DNA of 64,000 nucleotides. Origin: Betaproteobacteria bacterium (GTDB taxonomy: Bacteria > Pseudomonadota > Gammaproteobacteria > Burkholderiales > CAIKXV01). Made by a program: the position numbers and the translations under genes. The notes beneath the pieces are model-generated. The model worked only from the letters and a program-made list of their open reading frames with translations, ran no database searches and had not been told where the DNA came from. Where the stretch lies: the NCBI GenBank assembly GCA_947458265.1, contig CANGYF010000018.1, positions 1-64,000 of the forward strand. Direction: 5' to 3'. Positions 55,520 through 64,000 of the stretch are shown here, piece by piece; within the stretch, counting starts at the first letter, position 1, and every line of letters starts with the position of its first letter.

Positions 55520-56530
55520 ATGTTCAGAAACCGACAGACTGGCCTTTCCCGCGCAGTCCTGGCCAACCTGCTTCGCGTCGCGCTGCCGGCGGTGCTGTGT
55601 GCCAGCGCAGGCAGCGCACTGGCCGCCGAAGCCGCGAAGTTCCCGCTGCAGCCGATGCGTATGCTGGTCGGTTTCGCGCCGGGCAGCCTCACCGACATCC
55701 TCGCGCGTACGGTCGGTCAGAAGATGACCGACACCTGGGGGCAGCAGGTGGTGGTCGACAACCGTCCGAGCGGCGGCGGCGTGGTGGCCTCGCAGACCAT
55801 GATCAACGCCAACCCGGACGGCCACACGATGCTGATGGTCTCCGCGCAGCATGCGATCAGCGCGACGCTGTTCTCGAAGCTGCCGTACGACACGGTGCGC
55901 GACTTCGCCGGCATCTCGCAGGTGGTCACCGGTGCGCACGTGCTGGCGGCCAGCAACAGCCTCGGCGTCAAGTCGGTGAAGGAACTGATCGCCGCGGCGA
56001 AGGCGAAGCCGGGCCAGATCAGCTACGGCTCCGCTGGGGTCGGCAGCGGCGCGCACATCAACGGCGAGATGTTCAACCTCGAGGCCGGCATCAACGCGCC
56101 CTACATCCCCTACAAGGGACCGCTGGAGGCGATGAACGACGTGATGACCGGGCGCATCGGCTTCACCTGGCTTTCGCTGGGCGTGGCGGCGCCGTTCATC
56201 CGTGACGGCCGTGTGGTTGCGCTGGGCGTGAGCACGCCGAAGCGCTCGCCGATGTTCCCGAACCTGCCGACGGTGGGCGAGGGCCTGCCGGGGCACGAGT
56301 TCGACCAGTGGTTCGGGCTGCTCGGCAATGCGAAGGCACCACGTGCGGTCATCAACCAGGTGTCGAAGGAGGTCGCGCGCATCGTGCAGCTGCCCGACGT
56401 GCGCGAACGGCTGCAGAACCTGGGCACCGACCCGAAGTCCAGCAGCCCGGAGGAATTCGACCGCTTCATCCGGTCGCAGATCGAGCGCCTCGGCAAGGTG
56501 ATCAAGGCCGCCGGCATCAAGAGCGAGTAG
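55520..56530 (+). CDS. TctC/Bug-family periplasmic binding protein
   Basis: The 336-residue protein has a signal peptide (ANLLRVALPAVLCASAGSALA) and Bug motifs FPLQPMRMLVGFAPGSLTDI, PDGHTMLMVSAQ, YIPYKGPLEAMNDVMTGRI and VVALGVSTPKRSPMFPNLPT. It lies 36 bp before the hydantoinase start and is probably cotranscribed, so it may bind a hydantoin, ureide or carbamoyl acid, by context only. Confidence 0.92.
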   Translation: MFRNRQTGLSRAVLANLLRVALPAVLCASAGSALAAEAAKFPLQPMRMLVGFAPGSLTDILARTVGQKMTDTWGQQVVVDNRPSGGGVVASQTMINANPDGHTMLMVSAQHAISATLFSKLPYDTVRDFAGISQVVTGAHVLAASNSLGVKSVKELIAAAKAKPGQISYGSAGVGSGAHINGEMFNLEAGINAPYIPYKGPLEAMNDVMTGRIGFTWLSLGVAAPFIRDGRVVALGVSTPKRSPMFPNLPTVGEGLPGHEFDQWFGLLGNAKAPRAVINQVSKEVARIVQLPDVRERLQNLGTDPKSSSPEEFDRFIRSQIERLGKVIKAAGIKSE

Positions 56531-56566
56531 GGCTCGGCATACAACAAGGACAAGGGGACGGACGCG

Positions 56567-58009
56567 ATGCTCGACCTGGTGATCAGTGGACGGAAAGTCG
56601 TCACGCCGATGGGTACCGGCGCCTTCGACGTGGCGATCCAGGGCGAGCAGATCGTCGCCGTGGCCAGTGCCGGAACGTACGACGCCGGCTCCACCCGCCG
56701 GCTGATCGATGCCGGTGACCGCATCGTGATGCCCGGTGGCATCGACCCGCACGTGCACTGCCTGTGGCATGTGCCGAACCCAGATGGCACGGCCGGATTC
56801 TCCGATCCGCCGGAAACCGTGAGCCGGGCCGCCCTGCATGGCGGAACCACCACGATCATCGATTTCGTGCGCTGGACCCATGGCAATACCCTGCCGCAGG
56901 CGATCGCGCGCCGCGACCAGGACTGGATCGGCAAGTGCTTCTGCGACTACAGCTACCACCTGATGGTCGAGGGGCAGCTGCCGCCGGAACTGTTCGGGCA
57001 GATCGCCGAGGCCATCCGCGACGGCTACCCGACGATCAAGATCTTCACCACCGACATCACCCCCAGCCGCAAGGGGCGCATGGTCGACTTCGGGGACATC
57101 TGGGAAGTGTTCCAGGTCGTGGCGAAGGAAGGTGGCATGTGCGTGATGCATGGCGAGGACAACGACATCGTCATGCACATGTACGAGAAGCTCATCCGGG
57201 AGGGACGCACCCACTTCCGCTACCTGCCCGAAGTGCACAACACGCTGTCTGAAGACCTGTCCTTCCGGCGCGTGATCCGGCTCGCCGAGAGCGTGCCGGG
57301 CAAGGCCGCGATCTACTTCATGCACGTGAGCGCGGGCACCGGCGTCGAGGCGATCCGCGAGGCGCGCGCCAAGGGCAGCCCGGTCTACGGCGAGACCCTG
57401 CACCAGTACATGATGTTCAACGCCGACGACTACCTGCGCCCGAACGGCCAGATGTACCACACCTATCCGTCGCTCAAGTCGCAGGCCGACCAGCAGGCGC
57501 TGTGGAAGGGCGCGGAGGACGGCTCGCTGCAGACCGTAGCCACCGACGAACTGTGCTGCTCCCTGGCGACCAAGGTGCAGGGCAGCCGCTTCGACGACAC
57601 CACCGGTGGCAACTCGGGCGTCGAACCCCGCCTGGCGGTGATGTACACCGAGATGGTCGGCAAGCGCGGCTGGTCGCTCGAGAAGTTCGTCGATCTCACG
57701 TCGACCAATGCCGCGAAGCTGATGGGCCTGTATCCACGCAAGGGGGCGCTGGCGCCCGGCAGCGATGCAGACATCGCCGTGCTCGACCCGGCACTGCGGC
57801 GCACGGTCCAGGCAGAGTTCCTTCACGAATCCGACTACAGCCCGTGGGAAGGACACGAGGTGCACGCCTGGCCGGTGCTGACGGTCGCGCGTGGCAAGGT
57901 CGTGGTGGAGGAGGGACGGTTCACCGCCGAGCTCGGGGACGGACAGTTCCTGAAGCGCAAGCTCGATCCGGCGCTGCTGGCCGGGGCTGGACTGCACGGC
58001 GGGCGCTGA
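56567..58009 (+). CDS. Dihydropyrimidinase / D-hydantoinase family metalloenzyme
   Basis: The 480-residue cyclic amidase has the binuclear Zn site of the family: H62 and H64 (GGIDPHVHC), carboxylated K158 (YPTIKIFTTD), H195 (CVMHGED), H253 (IYFMHVSAG) and D327 (VATDELCC). In dihydropyrimidinases the last motif is usually SDHCP; here it is TDELCC, so substrate choice may differ. It follows a Bug gene and precedes a small protein and a CobW GTPase. Confidence 0.9.
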   Translation: MLDLVISGRKVVTPMGTGAFDVAIQGEQIVAVASAGTYDAGSTRRLIDAGDRIVMPGGIDPHVHCLWHVPNPDGTAGFSDPPETVSRAALHGGTTTIIDFVRWTHGNTLPQAIARRDQDWIGKCFCDYSYHLMVEGQLPPELFGQIAEAIRDGYPTIKIFTTDITPSRKGRMVDFGDIWEVFQVVAKEGGMCVMHGEDNDIVMHMYEKLIREGRTHFRYLPEVHNTLSEDLSFRRVIRLAESVPGKAAIYFMHVSAGTGVEAIREARAKGSPVYGETLHQYMMFNADDYLRPNGQMYHTYPSLKSQADQQALWKGAEDGSLQTVATDELCCSLATKVQGSRFDDTTGGNSGVEPRLAVMYTEMVGKRGWSLEKFVDLTSTNAAKLMGLYPRKGALAPGSDADIAVLDPALRRTVQAEFLHESDYSPWEGHEVHAWPVLTVARGKVVVEEGRFTAELGDGQFLKRKLDPALLAGAGLHGGR

Positions 58010-58039
58010 AGGCATGCGGGCCAGCCGGCGCACGCGTCC

Positions 58040-58393
58040 ATGACTGCGCAGCAGCTCGACGACCTGCTGCGGGCCAGCCTCGAACTCTGGCAGTGCGCGG
58101 CGGTGCTGGCCCCGCGTGCCCGGGATGACGCGATGCAGGCGCCGCTCCAGGCCTGGCTCGTGCTGCCGGATGGGACGTCGCTCGCGGTGATCGAGGCCGC
58201 GCTCGACGACGAGCCGTTCCACTGGTGGCTGCAATGGCACGGCCAGGGCGCGCCGGGCGCAGGGCCGGTGCTGCGACGCAAGCCGTGCGCATCGACGCTG
58301 GGCCTTCTGCGCAGCCTCAGGGAAGGGCTCGGCGTCGCTGCGGTGGCGCGGGTGCGCATCGGCATCGGCGCAGGCAGCGGGGGCACCCCATGA
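58040..58393 (+). CDS. Hypothetical small protein between hydantoinase and CobW
   Basis: The 117-residue protein has no recognised domain. It begins MTAQQLDDLLRASLELW, has a Trp-rich centre (PFHWWLQWHGQG) and a Gly/Arg-rich end. Its TGA overlaps the CobW ATG by 4 bp, which supports real translation in the operon. It could be a hydantoinase partner. Confidence 0.6.
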   Translation: MTAQQLDDLLRASLELWQCAAVLAPRARDDAMQAPLQAWLVLPDGTSLAVIEAALDDEPFHWWLQWHGQGAPGAGPVLRRKPCASTLGLLRSLREGLGVAAVARVRIGIGAGSGGTP

Positions 58394-59484
58394 CGGTAGC
58401 AACGCCCGTCTCGGTCATCACCGGCTTCCTGGGCAGCGGCAAGACGACGCTGATGCGCCGCTTGCTGCGCGACCCGGCCATGGGTCGCACCGCGGTGATC
58501 ATCAACGAGTTCGGCGAGATCGGCATCGACCATGACCTGATCGAGTCGAGCGACGAGAACTTCATCGAGCTGACCACCGGATGCCTGTGCTGCAAGGTGC
58601 GCAGCGACCTGGTGATGACGCTGCGCGACATGGCACGGCGGCGCGCGGCAGGCGAGTTGCCGCCGTTCGAGCGGGTGCTGATCGAGACCTCCGGCCTCGC
58701 CGATCCGGCCGCGATCCTGCAGGCGCTGATGATCGACCGCGACCTCGCCGGGCTCTACGTGCTCGGAGTGGTGGTCACCACCGTCGACTCGGTGCTCGGC
58801 CTGGACACGCTCGCCCGCCACCGCCAGTCGACGCGGCAGGTGCAGGTCGCCGACCGCATCCTGCTGACCAAGGGCGATCTCGCGCCGCCCGCGGCCGGGC
58901 TGCTCGATCGGCTCGAAGGATTGAATCCGGGTGCGCGCCGGTTCCAGGTGCAGCAGGGCGAGATCGCGGCGTCGACGCTGTTCGATGGCGAGACTGGCAC
59001 CGCGCCGGCGCGACGGGCCGGTTTCCTGCGCATCGACGAGGCGCTGGCGCCGTCGATCGCAGGCCTGACGGGCGGCGCGCCGACGGCCGTGCATGATCCG
59101 GACATCGGTTCCTGGTGCCTGGTGCGCGAGCGGCCACTGCATGCGCTGACGCTGGCGCTGTTCCTCGAGGGGCTGATGGAGCACTGTGGCGACCGCCTGC
59201 TCCGGGTGAAGGGCATCGTCGACGTCGTCGAGGAGCCGGGGCGCCCGGCGGTGCTGCATGGCGTGCAGCATGTCGTGCATCCGCCGCAGTGGCTGGATCG
59301 CTGGCCGTCGGAAGACCGCCGGACCCGCATCGTGTTCATCGGCGAGCGGATCCCGGCGCGCTGGATCTCGACGCTGCTCGAGGTGCTGGACGACGACGTC
59401 GGTCGCGCCCAGGCCCGCCATGCCGCCGCGCTGCGCGCCGGCAGCCCGCTCGAGCCGCAGGGGAGCGCTCAGGCAGAGCCGTAG
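58390..59484 (+). CDS. CobW-family G3E GTPase (putative metallochaperone)
   Basis: The 364-residue protein has Walker A GFLGSGKTTL, the metal-binding CxCC of TGCLCCK, SGLADP, and the C-terminal CobW domain (RLLRVKGIVDV ... GVQHVVHPPQWL). It resembles the YjiA/ZNG1 branch that delivers Zn to client enzymes. The nearby Zn hydantoinase is a possible client. Its last bases form one copy of a 16-bp direct repeat. Confidence 0.9.
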   Translation: MTVATPVSVITGFLGSGKTTLMRRLLRDPAMGRTAVIINEFGEIGIDHDLIESSDENFIELTTGCLCCKVRSDLVMTLRDMARRRAAGELPPFERVLIETSGLADPAAILQALMIDRDLAGLYVLGVVVTTVDSVLGLDTLARHRQSTRQVQVADRILLTKGDLAPPAAGLLDRLEGLNPGARRFQVQQGEIAASTLFDGETGTAPARRAGFLRIDEALAPSIAGLTGGAPTAVHDPDIGSWCLVRERPLHALTLALFLEGLMEHCGDRLLRVKGIVDVVEEPGRPAVLHGVQHVVHPPQWLDRWPSEDRRTRIVFIGERIPARWISTLLEVLDDDVGRAQARHAAALRAGSPLEPQGSAQAEP

Positions 59485-59503
59485 TATTCAGGCAGAGCCG
59501 TAG
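59469..59503. repeat. 16-bp direct repeat at the convergent cobW/prpD ends
   Basis: TCAGGCAGAGCCGTAG occurs at 59469-59484 and 59488-59503, separated by TAT (19-bp offset). The first copy encodes the end and TAG of the CobW gene; the second, read on the minus strand, encodes the end and TGA of the MmgE/PrpD gene. It looks like a recent tandem duplication that separated two overlapping gene ends. Confidence 0.85.
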
Positions 59504-60849
59504 CGCCCGATCAGGGCATGCAGTTCGCCGATGTCGCGCCATTCGTGCGCACGATCGACCGCCGCCTCGACCCCTGCCACCCCCTCGGCGGTCAGCACGA
59601 GCCCGGCGAGTTCGCGGAACTTCGCGCGCAGTGCCGACTCCGGATGCGGGTTCTGGAAGTCGCCGCGAGCGCTCTCGACGACATGGGTGCTGCTGCGGCC
59701 GTCGGCCAGCGTGAGCGTGACCCGGGCCGGCTTCAGGCGGGGCACCCGGGCAGTGAACGCAGGATCCTCGCGGATGAACACCTTCCGGCGCAGCGCCGCG
59801 AAAGCCGGGTCGTCGACCTTGTCCGCGGTGAACGCCTGGTAGCCTGCATGGCCGAGCAGCACCAGCGCCGCTGCTGCATGCGGCAGCGAATACTTGGAAG
59901 CGAAGTAGTTGGTCGGCGACGGATCGTTCATCACCGAGGCGAAGGCATAGGTCTCGACATCGATGCGCTCGACCATGCCGGGCTCCGGGGCCAGCTCCGC
60001 GAGTGCAGCCTCGAGGGCGTCCAGTGCCGAGTAGATCGGGTTGCAGCAGGCGCGCAAGCGGAAGTGGTTCCGCGTGATCTCCCAGCGCGTGCCCAGTTCC
60101 TCGGTTACCGGGTCCGGATCGAAACCATCGCCCACCAGTTGCGCCAGCGCTTCCTCGACCGCGTCCTCGCGTCCGGTGAAGCCGGCGGTGACCAGCTCGG
60201 CGGCGAGCGCCCCGTTGAAACCGCTCATGCCGCCGGCGACATTGAGCGCCGTGGCACCAGCGACAGTGTGCGAATAGGAGGGCACCAGCACGAGCGGGGC
60301 GCCGATGCGCATCGCACGGCCGATACCGATGGCGTCCAGGCTCTGCAGCCGGGCTGCAGCCGCGATCGCGCCGAGCATCGCCGTCTGTCCGTTCTGGTGT
60401 GCCAGCGGACGGGCGACCAGGCCTGCGCCCAGTCGAACGCCGATATCGTAGCCGACGACCAGCGCGGTCAGCAATTGCGCGCCCGGTGCCTTCATGCGCT
60501 CGCCGACGGCCAGCACCGCCGGCAGGACCTGTACGCCGGCCTGGCAGGATACGAAGCGATGGCCTTCGCACAGTTCCACCGAGCGACCGGCGATGCCGTT
60601 GAGCAGCGCTGCGGTGCGCGCGTCGGTGCGCACCTGCGGCGAAGTCACCAGCGTCGCTTCTGGATGCGTCGAACCACTGGCCAGCAGTGCCCGGCGCAAC
60701 TGCACGACCTCCGGCTGCAGCGCACCGGCCAGCATCACGCCAAGGGTGTCCAGCAGCACCAGCCGCGCATGGTGCTGTACCGCTGGCGGCAGGTCGTCCC
60801 ACCGGGTGTCGGCGGCGTGCGCCGCCAGCGCGTCGATCGTCCGGCCCAT
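59488..60849 (-). CDS. MmgE/PrpD family protein
   Basis: The 453-residue protein is a MmgE/PrpD-fold protein, a family that includes 2-methylcitrate dehydratase, cis-aconitate decarboxylase and other dehydratases and epimerases. Segments are HHARLVLLDTLGVMLAG, ALLNGIAGRSVELCEGHRF, ITRNHFRLRACCNPIYSALD and KVFIREDP. ATG 60849 is chosen; it is 2 bp after the Bug gene, so the two form an operon. The substrate is not known. Confidence 0.85.
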   Translation of the reverse strand: MGRTIDALAAHAADTRWDDLPPAVQHHARLVLLDTLGVMLAGALQPEVVQLRRALLASGSTHPEATLVTSPQVRTDARTAALLNGIAGRSVELCEGHRFVSCQAGVQVLPAVLAVGERMKAPGAQLLTALVVGYDIGVRLGAGLVARPLAHQNGQTAMLGAIAAAARLQSLDAIGIGRAMRIGAPLVLVPSYSHTVAGATALNVAGGMSGFNGALAAELVTAGFTGREDAVEEALAQLVGDGFDPDPVTEELGTRWEITRNHFRLRACCNPIYSALDALEAALAELAPEPGMVERIDVETYAFASVMNDPSPTNYFASKYSLPHAAAALVLLGHAGYQAFTADKVDDPAFAALRRKVFIREDPAFTARVPRLKPARVTLTLADGRSSTHVVESARGDFQNPHPESALRAKFRELAGLVLTAEGVAGVEAAVDRAHEWRDIGELHALIGRYGSA

Positions 60850-60851
60850 GC

Positions 60852-61862
60852 TCAATCCACCTTGATCTTCGCTTCCTTGACCAACCGCGCCCACATCGCG
60901 ATCTCGCCGCGCACGAGCTTGTCGAGCTGCGCCGGCGGCCCGCCGACCGGCACCGCGCCTTCGTTCAGGAAACGCTCGCGGAACTCCGGCACCTTCATCG
61001 CGCGGGCGACCTCGCCCTGGATGCGGCCGATGATGTCGCCGGATGTGCCAGCGGGCGCGAACAGCGCGAACCAGCCCTGCGCCTCGTAGCCCTTCAGGCC
61101 CTGTTCACCGACCGTCTGCACGTTGGGCAGCGCAGGCGACCGCTCCGCGGTGGTCATCGCGACCGCGCGCAGCTTGCCGGCCCGGATCTGCGCCATCACG
61201 GTCTCGATGGTGGCGAACATGACCTGCGTCTCGCCGGTCAGCACGCCGGTCATCGCCTGACCACCGCCCTTGTAGGGCACCTGGGTCATTCGGGTCTGGG
61301 TGGCAGCCATGAACGATTCACCAGCCAGGTGGATCAGGCTGCCCGGGCCGGCCGTCGAGTACAGCAGCTCGCCCGGCTTGGCCTTCGCGAGCTTCACCAG
61401 GTCGAGCACCGTCTTCACCGGCAGCGACGGATGGGTGACCACGACCAGCGGTACGGTGGTCACCACCGAGATCGGGGCGAAGTCCTTCACCGGGTCGTAG
61501 CCCAGCTTCGGATACAGCGCCGCGGCGGCGCTGAACGCCGCCGAGGACAGCAGCAGCGTGTAGCCATCCGCGGGCGCCCTGGCGACGAACTCGATGCCCA
61601 CGGTACTGCCCGCACCCGGCCGGTTCTCGACCACCATCGTGCCCAGGGTCTCGGTCAGCCGCTGTGCCACCAGGCGGCCGAAGATGTCCGCGCCGCCGCC
61701 GGGCGCGAACGGCACGACCAGGCGGATCGGCTTCTCGGGGTATTTCTGGCCGTGCGCGGGCAGCGCGACGGCGAGTGCGAGCAGGGCGAGTGCGGTCGTG
61801 CCAGCGCGGTAGCCGCGCGCGGCGCAGGTGCGCAGAAGGGTCTGGAGGGATTGTGCTTGCAT
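60852..61862 (-). CDS. TctC/Bug-family periplasmic binding protein
   Basis: The 336-residue protein has a signal peptide (AGTTALALLALAVALPAHG) and Bug motifs YPEKPIRLVVPFAPGGGADI, ADGYTLLLSSA, QVPYKGGGQAMTGVLTGE and LRAVAMTTAERSPALPNVQT. It precedes MmgE/PrpD by 2 bp and probably binds the related carboxylate. Confidence 0.92.
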   Translation of the reverse strand: MQAQSLQTLLRTCAARGYRAGTTALALLALAVALPAHGQKYPEKPIRLVVPFAPGGGADIFGRLVAQRLTETLGTMVVENRPGAGSTVGIEFVARAPADGYTLLLSSAAFSAAAALYPKLGYDPVKDFAPISVVTTVPLVVVTHPSLPVKTVLDLVKLAKAKPGELLYSTAGPGSLIHLAGESFMAATQTRMTQVPYKGGGQAMTGVLTGETQVMFATIETVMAQIRAGKLRAVAMTTAERSPALPNVQTVGEQGLKGYEAQGWFALFAPAGTSGDIIGRIQGEVARAMKVPEFRERFLNEGAVPVGGPPAQLDKLVRGEIAMWARLVKEAKIKVD

Positions 61863-62369
61863 CCGGTCAATGCTCCCGATGGGTCTGTCGGATCGATATG
61901 AAACAACTGCGACGATAGCACCTGACGGCCGCGGGCACCGTAGCACCCGGATCCGGGACCGATGCCAACCGGGGCCTCAGCTTCTACGGCAGCCAGTTGT
62001 GTCGGGCCCCACCCGGTGGTGACTTCATCGAGGGCACGCCGGACGCAGTCACGCTGCTGCGCGCTTTGCCGGCAGCGATCTTGCCCGCAAGGCGCTCGGC
62101 GACGGGTAGACTAGGGCCAGCAGCAGCTTTAAGGCTCCGCACGGTCTGGCCTGTCCCCCGCCGACCGCTGGTTCACGCATTTGCGCCCCTGGGGCGCCAA
62201 TGCGGCTCGATGACACTGTTCTGCCAGTCACCCAGACACCCAGTCACCCAGACACCCCGGTCACATGCCGGGGCGAGAAGTGACCTCCGCGATCCGAAAC
62301 CCACGCGCGGGCTTGCAGGCGCATCGCTTCCCATCCGCTGCTCCGCGCAACCGGGTCCAGCCGACCACC
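61863..62369. other. Intergenic region upstream of gspG, with a 16-bp tandem repeat
   Basis: The 507 bp between the Bug gene and gspG holds no frame with coding character. CAGTCACCCAGACACC is repeated exactly twice at 62225-62240 and 62241-62256. No sharp promoter or T-run hairpin was found. It must hold the divergent promoters of the Bug-prpD and gsp operons. Confidence 0.6.
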
Positions 62370-62846
62370 ATGATTCCCCGCCGCTTCCCAGAATCCTCCA
62401 GACACCACTCCCGCTGCCCACGCGCGGCCTGCAGCCGTGGGCATCGCGGCCACGGCTTCACGCTGCTCGAACTGCTCGTGGTGATGGTCATCCTCGGCCT
62501 GCTCGCCGGGTATGTCGGGCCCAAGTACTTCAGTCAGATCGGAAAATCCGAGGTCAAGACCGCGCGCACGCAGATCGAGGCGATTGCGAGGGCGCTGGAC
62601 CAGTACCGCCTGGATACCGGCCGCTACCCGACGACCGAGCAGGGTCTTGCCGCCCTGAACGCACGGCCCGGCAACGAGCCGAAGTGGGACGGCCCCTACC
62701 TGTCCAAGGCATTGCCGAACGATCCTTGGGGCCGCGCGTACCAGTACCGGAGTCCGGGCGAACAGGGCGAGTACGATCTTTTCTCGTTCGGTCGTGACGG
62801 GCAGCCCGGCGGTGTCGACGAGGGCGCGGACATCACTAACCGGTAA
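62370..62846 (+). CDS. gspG: Type II secretion major pseudopilin GspG
   Basis: The 158-residue protein has a prepilin peptidase site (RGHRGHG, then FTLLELLVVMVILGLLAGYV), with Glu(+5), and the GspG core RYPTTEQGLAALN, DGPYLSKALPNDPWGRAYQY and DLFSFGRDG, including the Ca-binding C-terminal loop. ATG 62370 gives a 29-residue leader, longer than usual; the true start may be nearer the cleavage site. gspF starts 14 bp later. Confidence 0.95.
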   Translation: MIPRRFPESSRHHSRCPRAACSRGHRGHGFTLLELLVVMVILGLLAGYVGPKYFSQIGKSEVKTARTQIEAIARALDQYRLDTGRYPTTEQGLAALNARPGNEPKWDGPYLSKALPNDPWGRAYQYRSPGEQGEYDLFSFGRDGQPGGVDEGADITNR

Positions 62847-62860
62847 TCGATGACTGAACG

Positions 62861-64000
62861 ATGCAGGTCGAGATAAAGGCGGTGAGCCGTGCCGGGCAGT
62901 TCGAGACGTTCTCTGCCGAGCATGTCGACGTGCCCGCGGCCGTACTGCAAGCCGAAGCGCGGGGCTATCGCGTGCTGTCTGCGCGCGAAAGCCGCACGGG
63001 CAGGTTCGCCCTGGGCAGTGCGCGAACAGCGTTCCCGCTGCTTCCGTTCAGCCGCGAACTGCTTTCCCTGCTCGAGGCGGGCCTCTCGCTCACCGAGTCG
63101 CTCGACGCACTTGTCGAAAAGGAGCCTCGCGCGCCGGTGCGCGCGGTGCAGAACCGGCTCGTCCACGACCTGCGGGAGGGGCGCAGCCTGTCGCAGGCGC
63201 TCGATCGCCAGCCGGAGGCGTTTCCGGCCTTGTATGTCGCGACCATCCGGGCCAGCGAGCAGACGGGCGACCTGCCGGAGGCGCTGGGCCGCTTCGTGTC
63301 CTACCAGGCGCAGGCCGACCTGCTCAAGCGCACCGTGATCAGCGCGTCGATCTATCCGCTGCTGCTGATCGGCGTCGGCAGCCTCGTTGCGCTGTTCCTG
63401 CTGGTCTACCTGGTGCCGCGCTTCAGCACGATCTATGGCGACATGGGCAAGGATCTGCCCTGGGCCTCGCGGATGCTGCTCGGCTGGGGTTCGTTCATCG
63501 ACGGTCGGCAGGGGCTCGTGGCCGGCGCGGTCGCGGTCGCCGTCGTGCTGGGATGGCTCGGCCTTTCGTCGAAGGAGCTGCGCGGTGCGTTCGTGCGGCC
63601 CTTCTGGCGCATCGGGCCGATCCGTGACCGCGTACAGGTCTACTTCCTGGGCCGCTTCTATCGCACGGTGGGCATGCTGCTGCGAAGCGGCATCCCGGCC
63701 CTGACGGCCCTCGACATGGCGCGCGGCATGTTGCCGGCGGTGCTGGCAGACGGCGTCGACTTTGCCCGCGCGCAGGTGCGTGACGGCGAGCCGCTGTCTT
63801 CCGCACTGGCCGCCCACGGGTTGACCACGCCGATCGCCGCTCGCATGTTGCGCGTGGGCGAGCGTACCGGACAGATGGCGGAGATGTTCGAGCGCACCGG
63901 CCGCATCTACGAGGACGAAGTGACCCGCTGGCTCGACTGGTTCATCAAGCTGCTCGAGCCGCTACTCATGGTCTTCATCGGCGCCATCATCGGCACCGTC
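62861..64000 (+). CDS. gspF: Type II secretion inner-membrane protein GspF (3' end outside window)
   Basis: The frame from ATG 62861 is open for 380 codons to the window edge. It has two T2SSF domains (FSRELLSLLEAGLSLTESLD ... ASEQTGDLPEAL and GRFYRTVGMLLRSGIPALTA ... VGERTGQMAEMF), with membrane segments around VISASIYPLLLIGVGSLVA, VAGAVAVAVVLGWL and LEPLLMVFIGAIIGT. Usual length is about 400, so only the last few residues are missing. It sits in the platform of the secretion system and follows gspG, with the rest of the locus beyond the edge. Confidence 0.94.
   Translation, partial: MQVEIKAVSRAGQFETFSAEHVDVPAAVLQAEARGYRVLSARESRTGRFALGSARTAFPLLPFSRELLSLLEAGLSLTESLDALVEKEPRAPVRAVQNRLVHDLREGRSLSQALDRQPEAFPALYVATIRASEQTGDLPEALGRFVSYQAQADLLKRTVISASIYPLLLIGVGSLVALFLLVYLVPRFSTIYGDMGKDLPWASRMLLGWGSFIDGRQGLVAGAVAVAVVLGWLGLSSKELRGAFVRPFWRIGPIRDRVQVYFLGRFYRTVGMLLRSGIPALTALDMARGMLPAVLADGVDFARAQVRDGEPLSSALAAHGLTTPIAARMLRVGERTGQMAEMFERTGRIYEDEVTRWLDWFIKLLEPLLMVFIGAIIGTV

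Noticed and set aside
55316..58402. A 1028-codon minus-strand frame over the Bug and hydantoinase genes
   Set aside because: Same mirror effect; the plus-strand genes have clear catalytic motifs.
1..64000. CRISPR array, IS element, prophage or attachment site
   Set aside because: No regularly spaced repeats, transposase or integrase motifs were seen. The three tRNA genes have no nearby duplicated 3' ends that I could recognise.

Overview
The window is GC-rich, densely packed bacterial chromosome. Gene content and order point to a betaproteobacterium of Burkholderiales type: the rimP-nusA-infB-rbfA-truB-rpsO-pnp block, rpoE-rseA-rseB-mucD, cheW-cheR-cheD-cheB, and several orphan TctC/Bug periplasmic binding proteins. 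The genus cannot be named from sequence alone. I see no phage, insertion sequence or CRISPR array.

Layout. 1-5851 is the end of a chemotaxis operon: receptor tail, CheW, CheR, CheD, CheB. A STAS protein and a pseudo-receiver/PP2C/ATPase protein follow, an HsbA/HsbR-like partner-switching output. 5936-17626 holds folD, a 1178-residue single-chain oxidoreductase that combines NfnB-like and NfnA/PyrK-like parts, a patatin-like lipase, a class V aminotransferase, malQ, a Bug protein and an aspartate dehydrogenase. 17667-18260 is an HNH endonuclease.

18311-22547 (minus strand) is the most interesting region. It is a compact selenocysteine operon: a selenoprotein gene, selA, selB and the selenocysteine tRNA gene selC. 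The first gene reads through an in-frame UGA at 22503-22505. It encodes a glutaredoxin domain with the redox motif Sec-Thr-Ser-Cys fused to a DinB/YfiT-like domain. A bacterial SECIS-like hairpin lies 16 nt after the UGA. A conventional gene caller would delete the redox domain and report only a DinB protein. selD is not in the window.

22729-27639 is a five-gene catabolic operon: HpcH/HpaI aldolase, SucC-like and SucD-like CoA ligase subunits, an acyl-CoA dehydrogenase, and an SDR that has lost the usual Tyr and Lys. 28005-39480 is mixed: phosphodiesterase, YkgJ-like Fe/Zn protein, VIT1-like and EamA transporters, methyltransferase, PhoD, a split YeeE/YedE transporter, a FliD-like fragment protein, an amidohydrolase-Bug pair and an orphan pseudopilin.

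39648-53887 is housekeeping: a YgfX-like protein, the sigma-E envelope-stress operon, the translation/RNA-metabolism operon and dksA. Two tRNA genes follow (Arg-UCU and His-GUG). 54454-61862 holds an ornithine cyclodeaminase-like gene, a Bug protein, a zinc hydantoinase, a small unknown protein, a CobW GTPase, and an opposing Bug-MmgE/PrpD pair. The window ends in gspG and gspF of a type II secretion locus.
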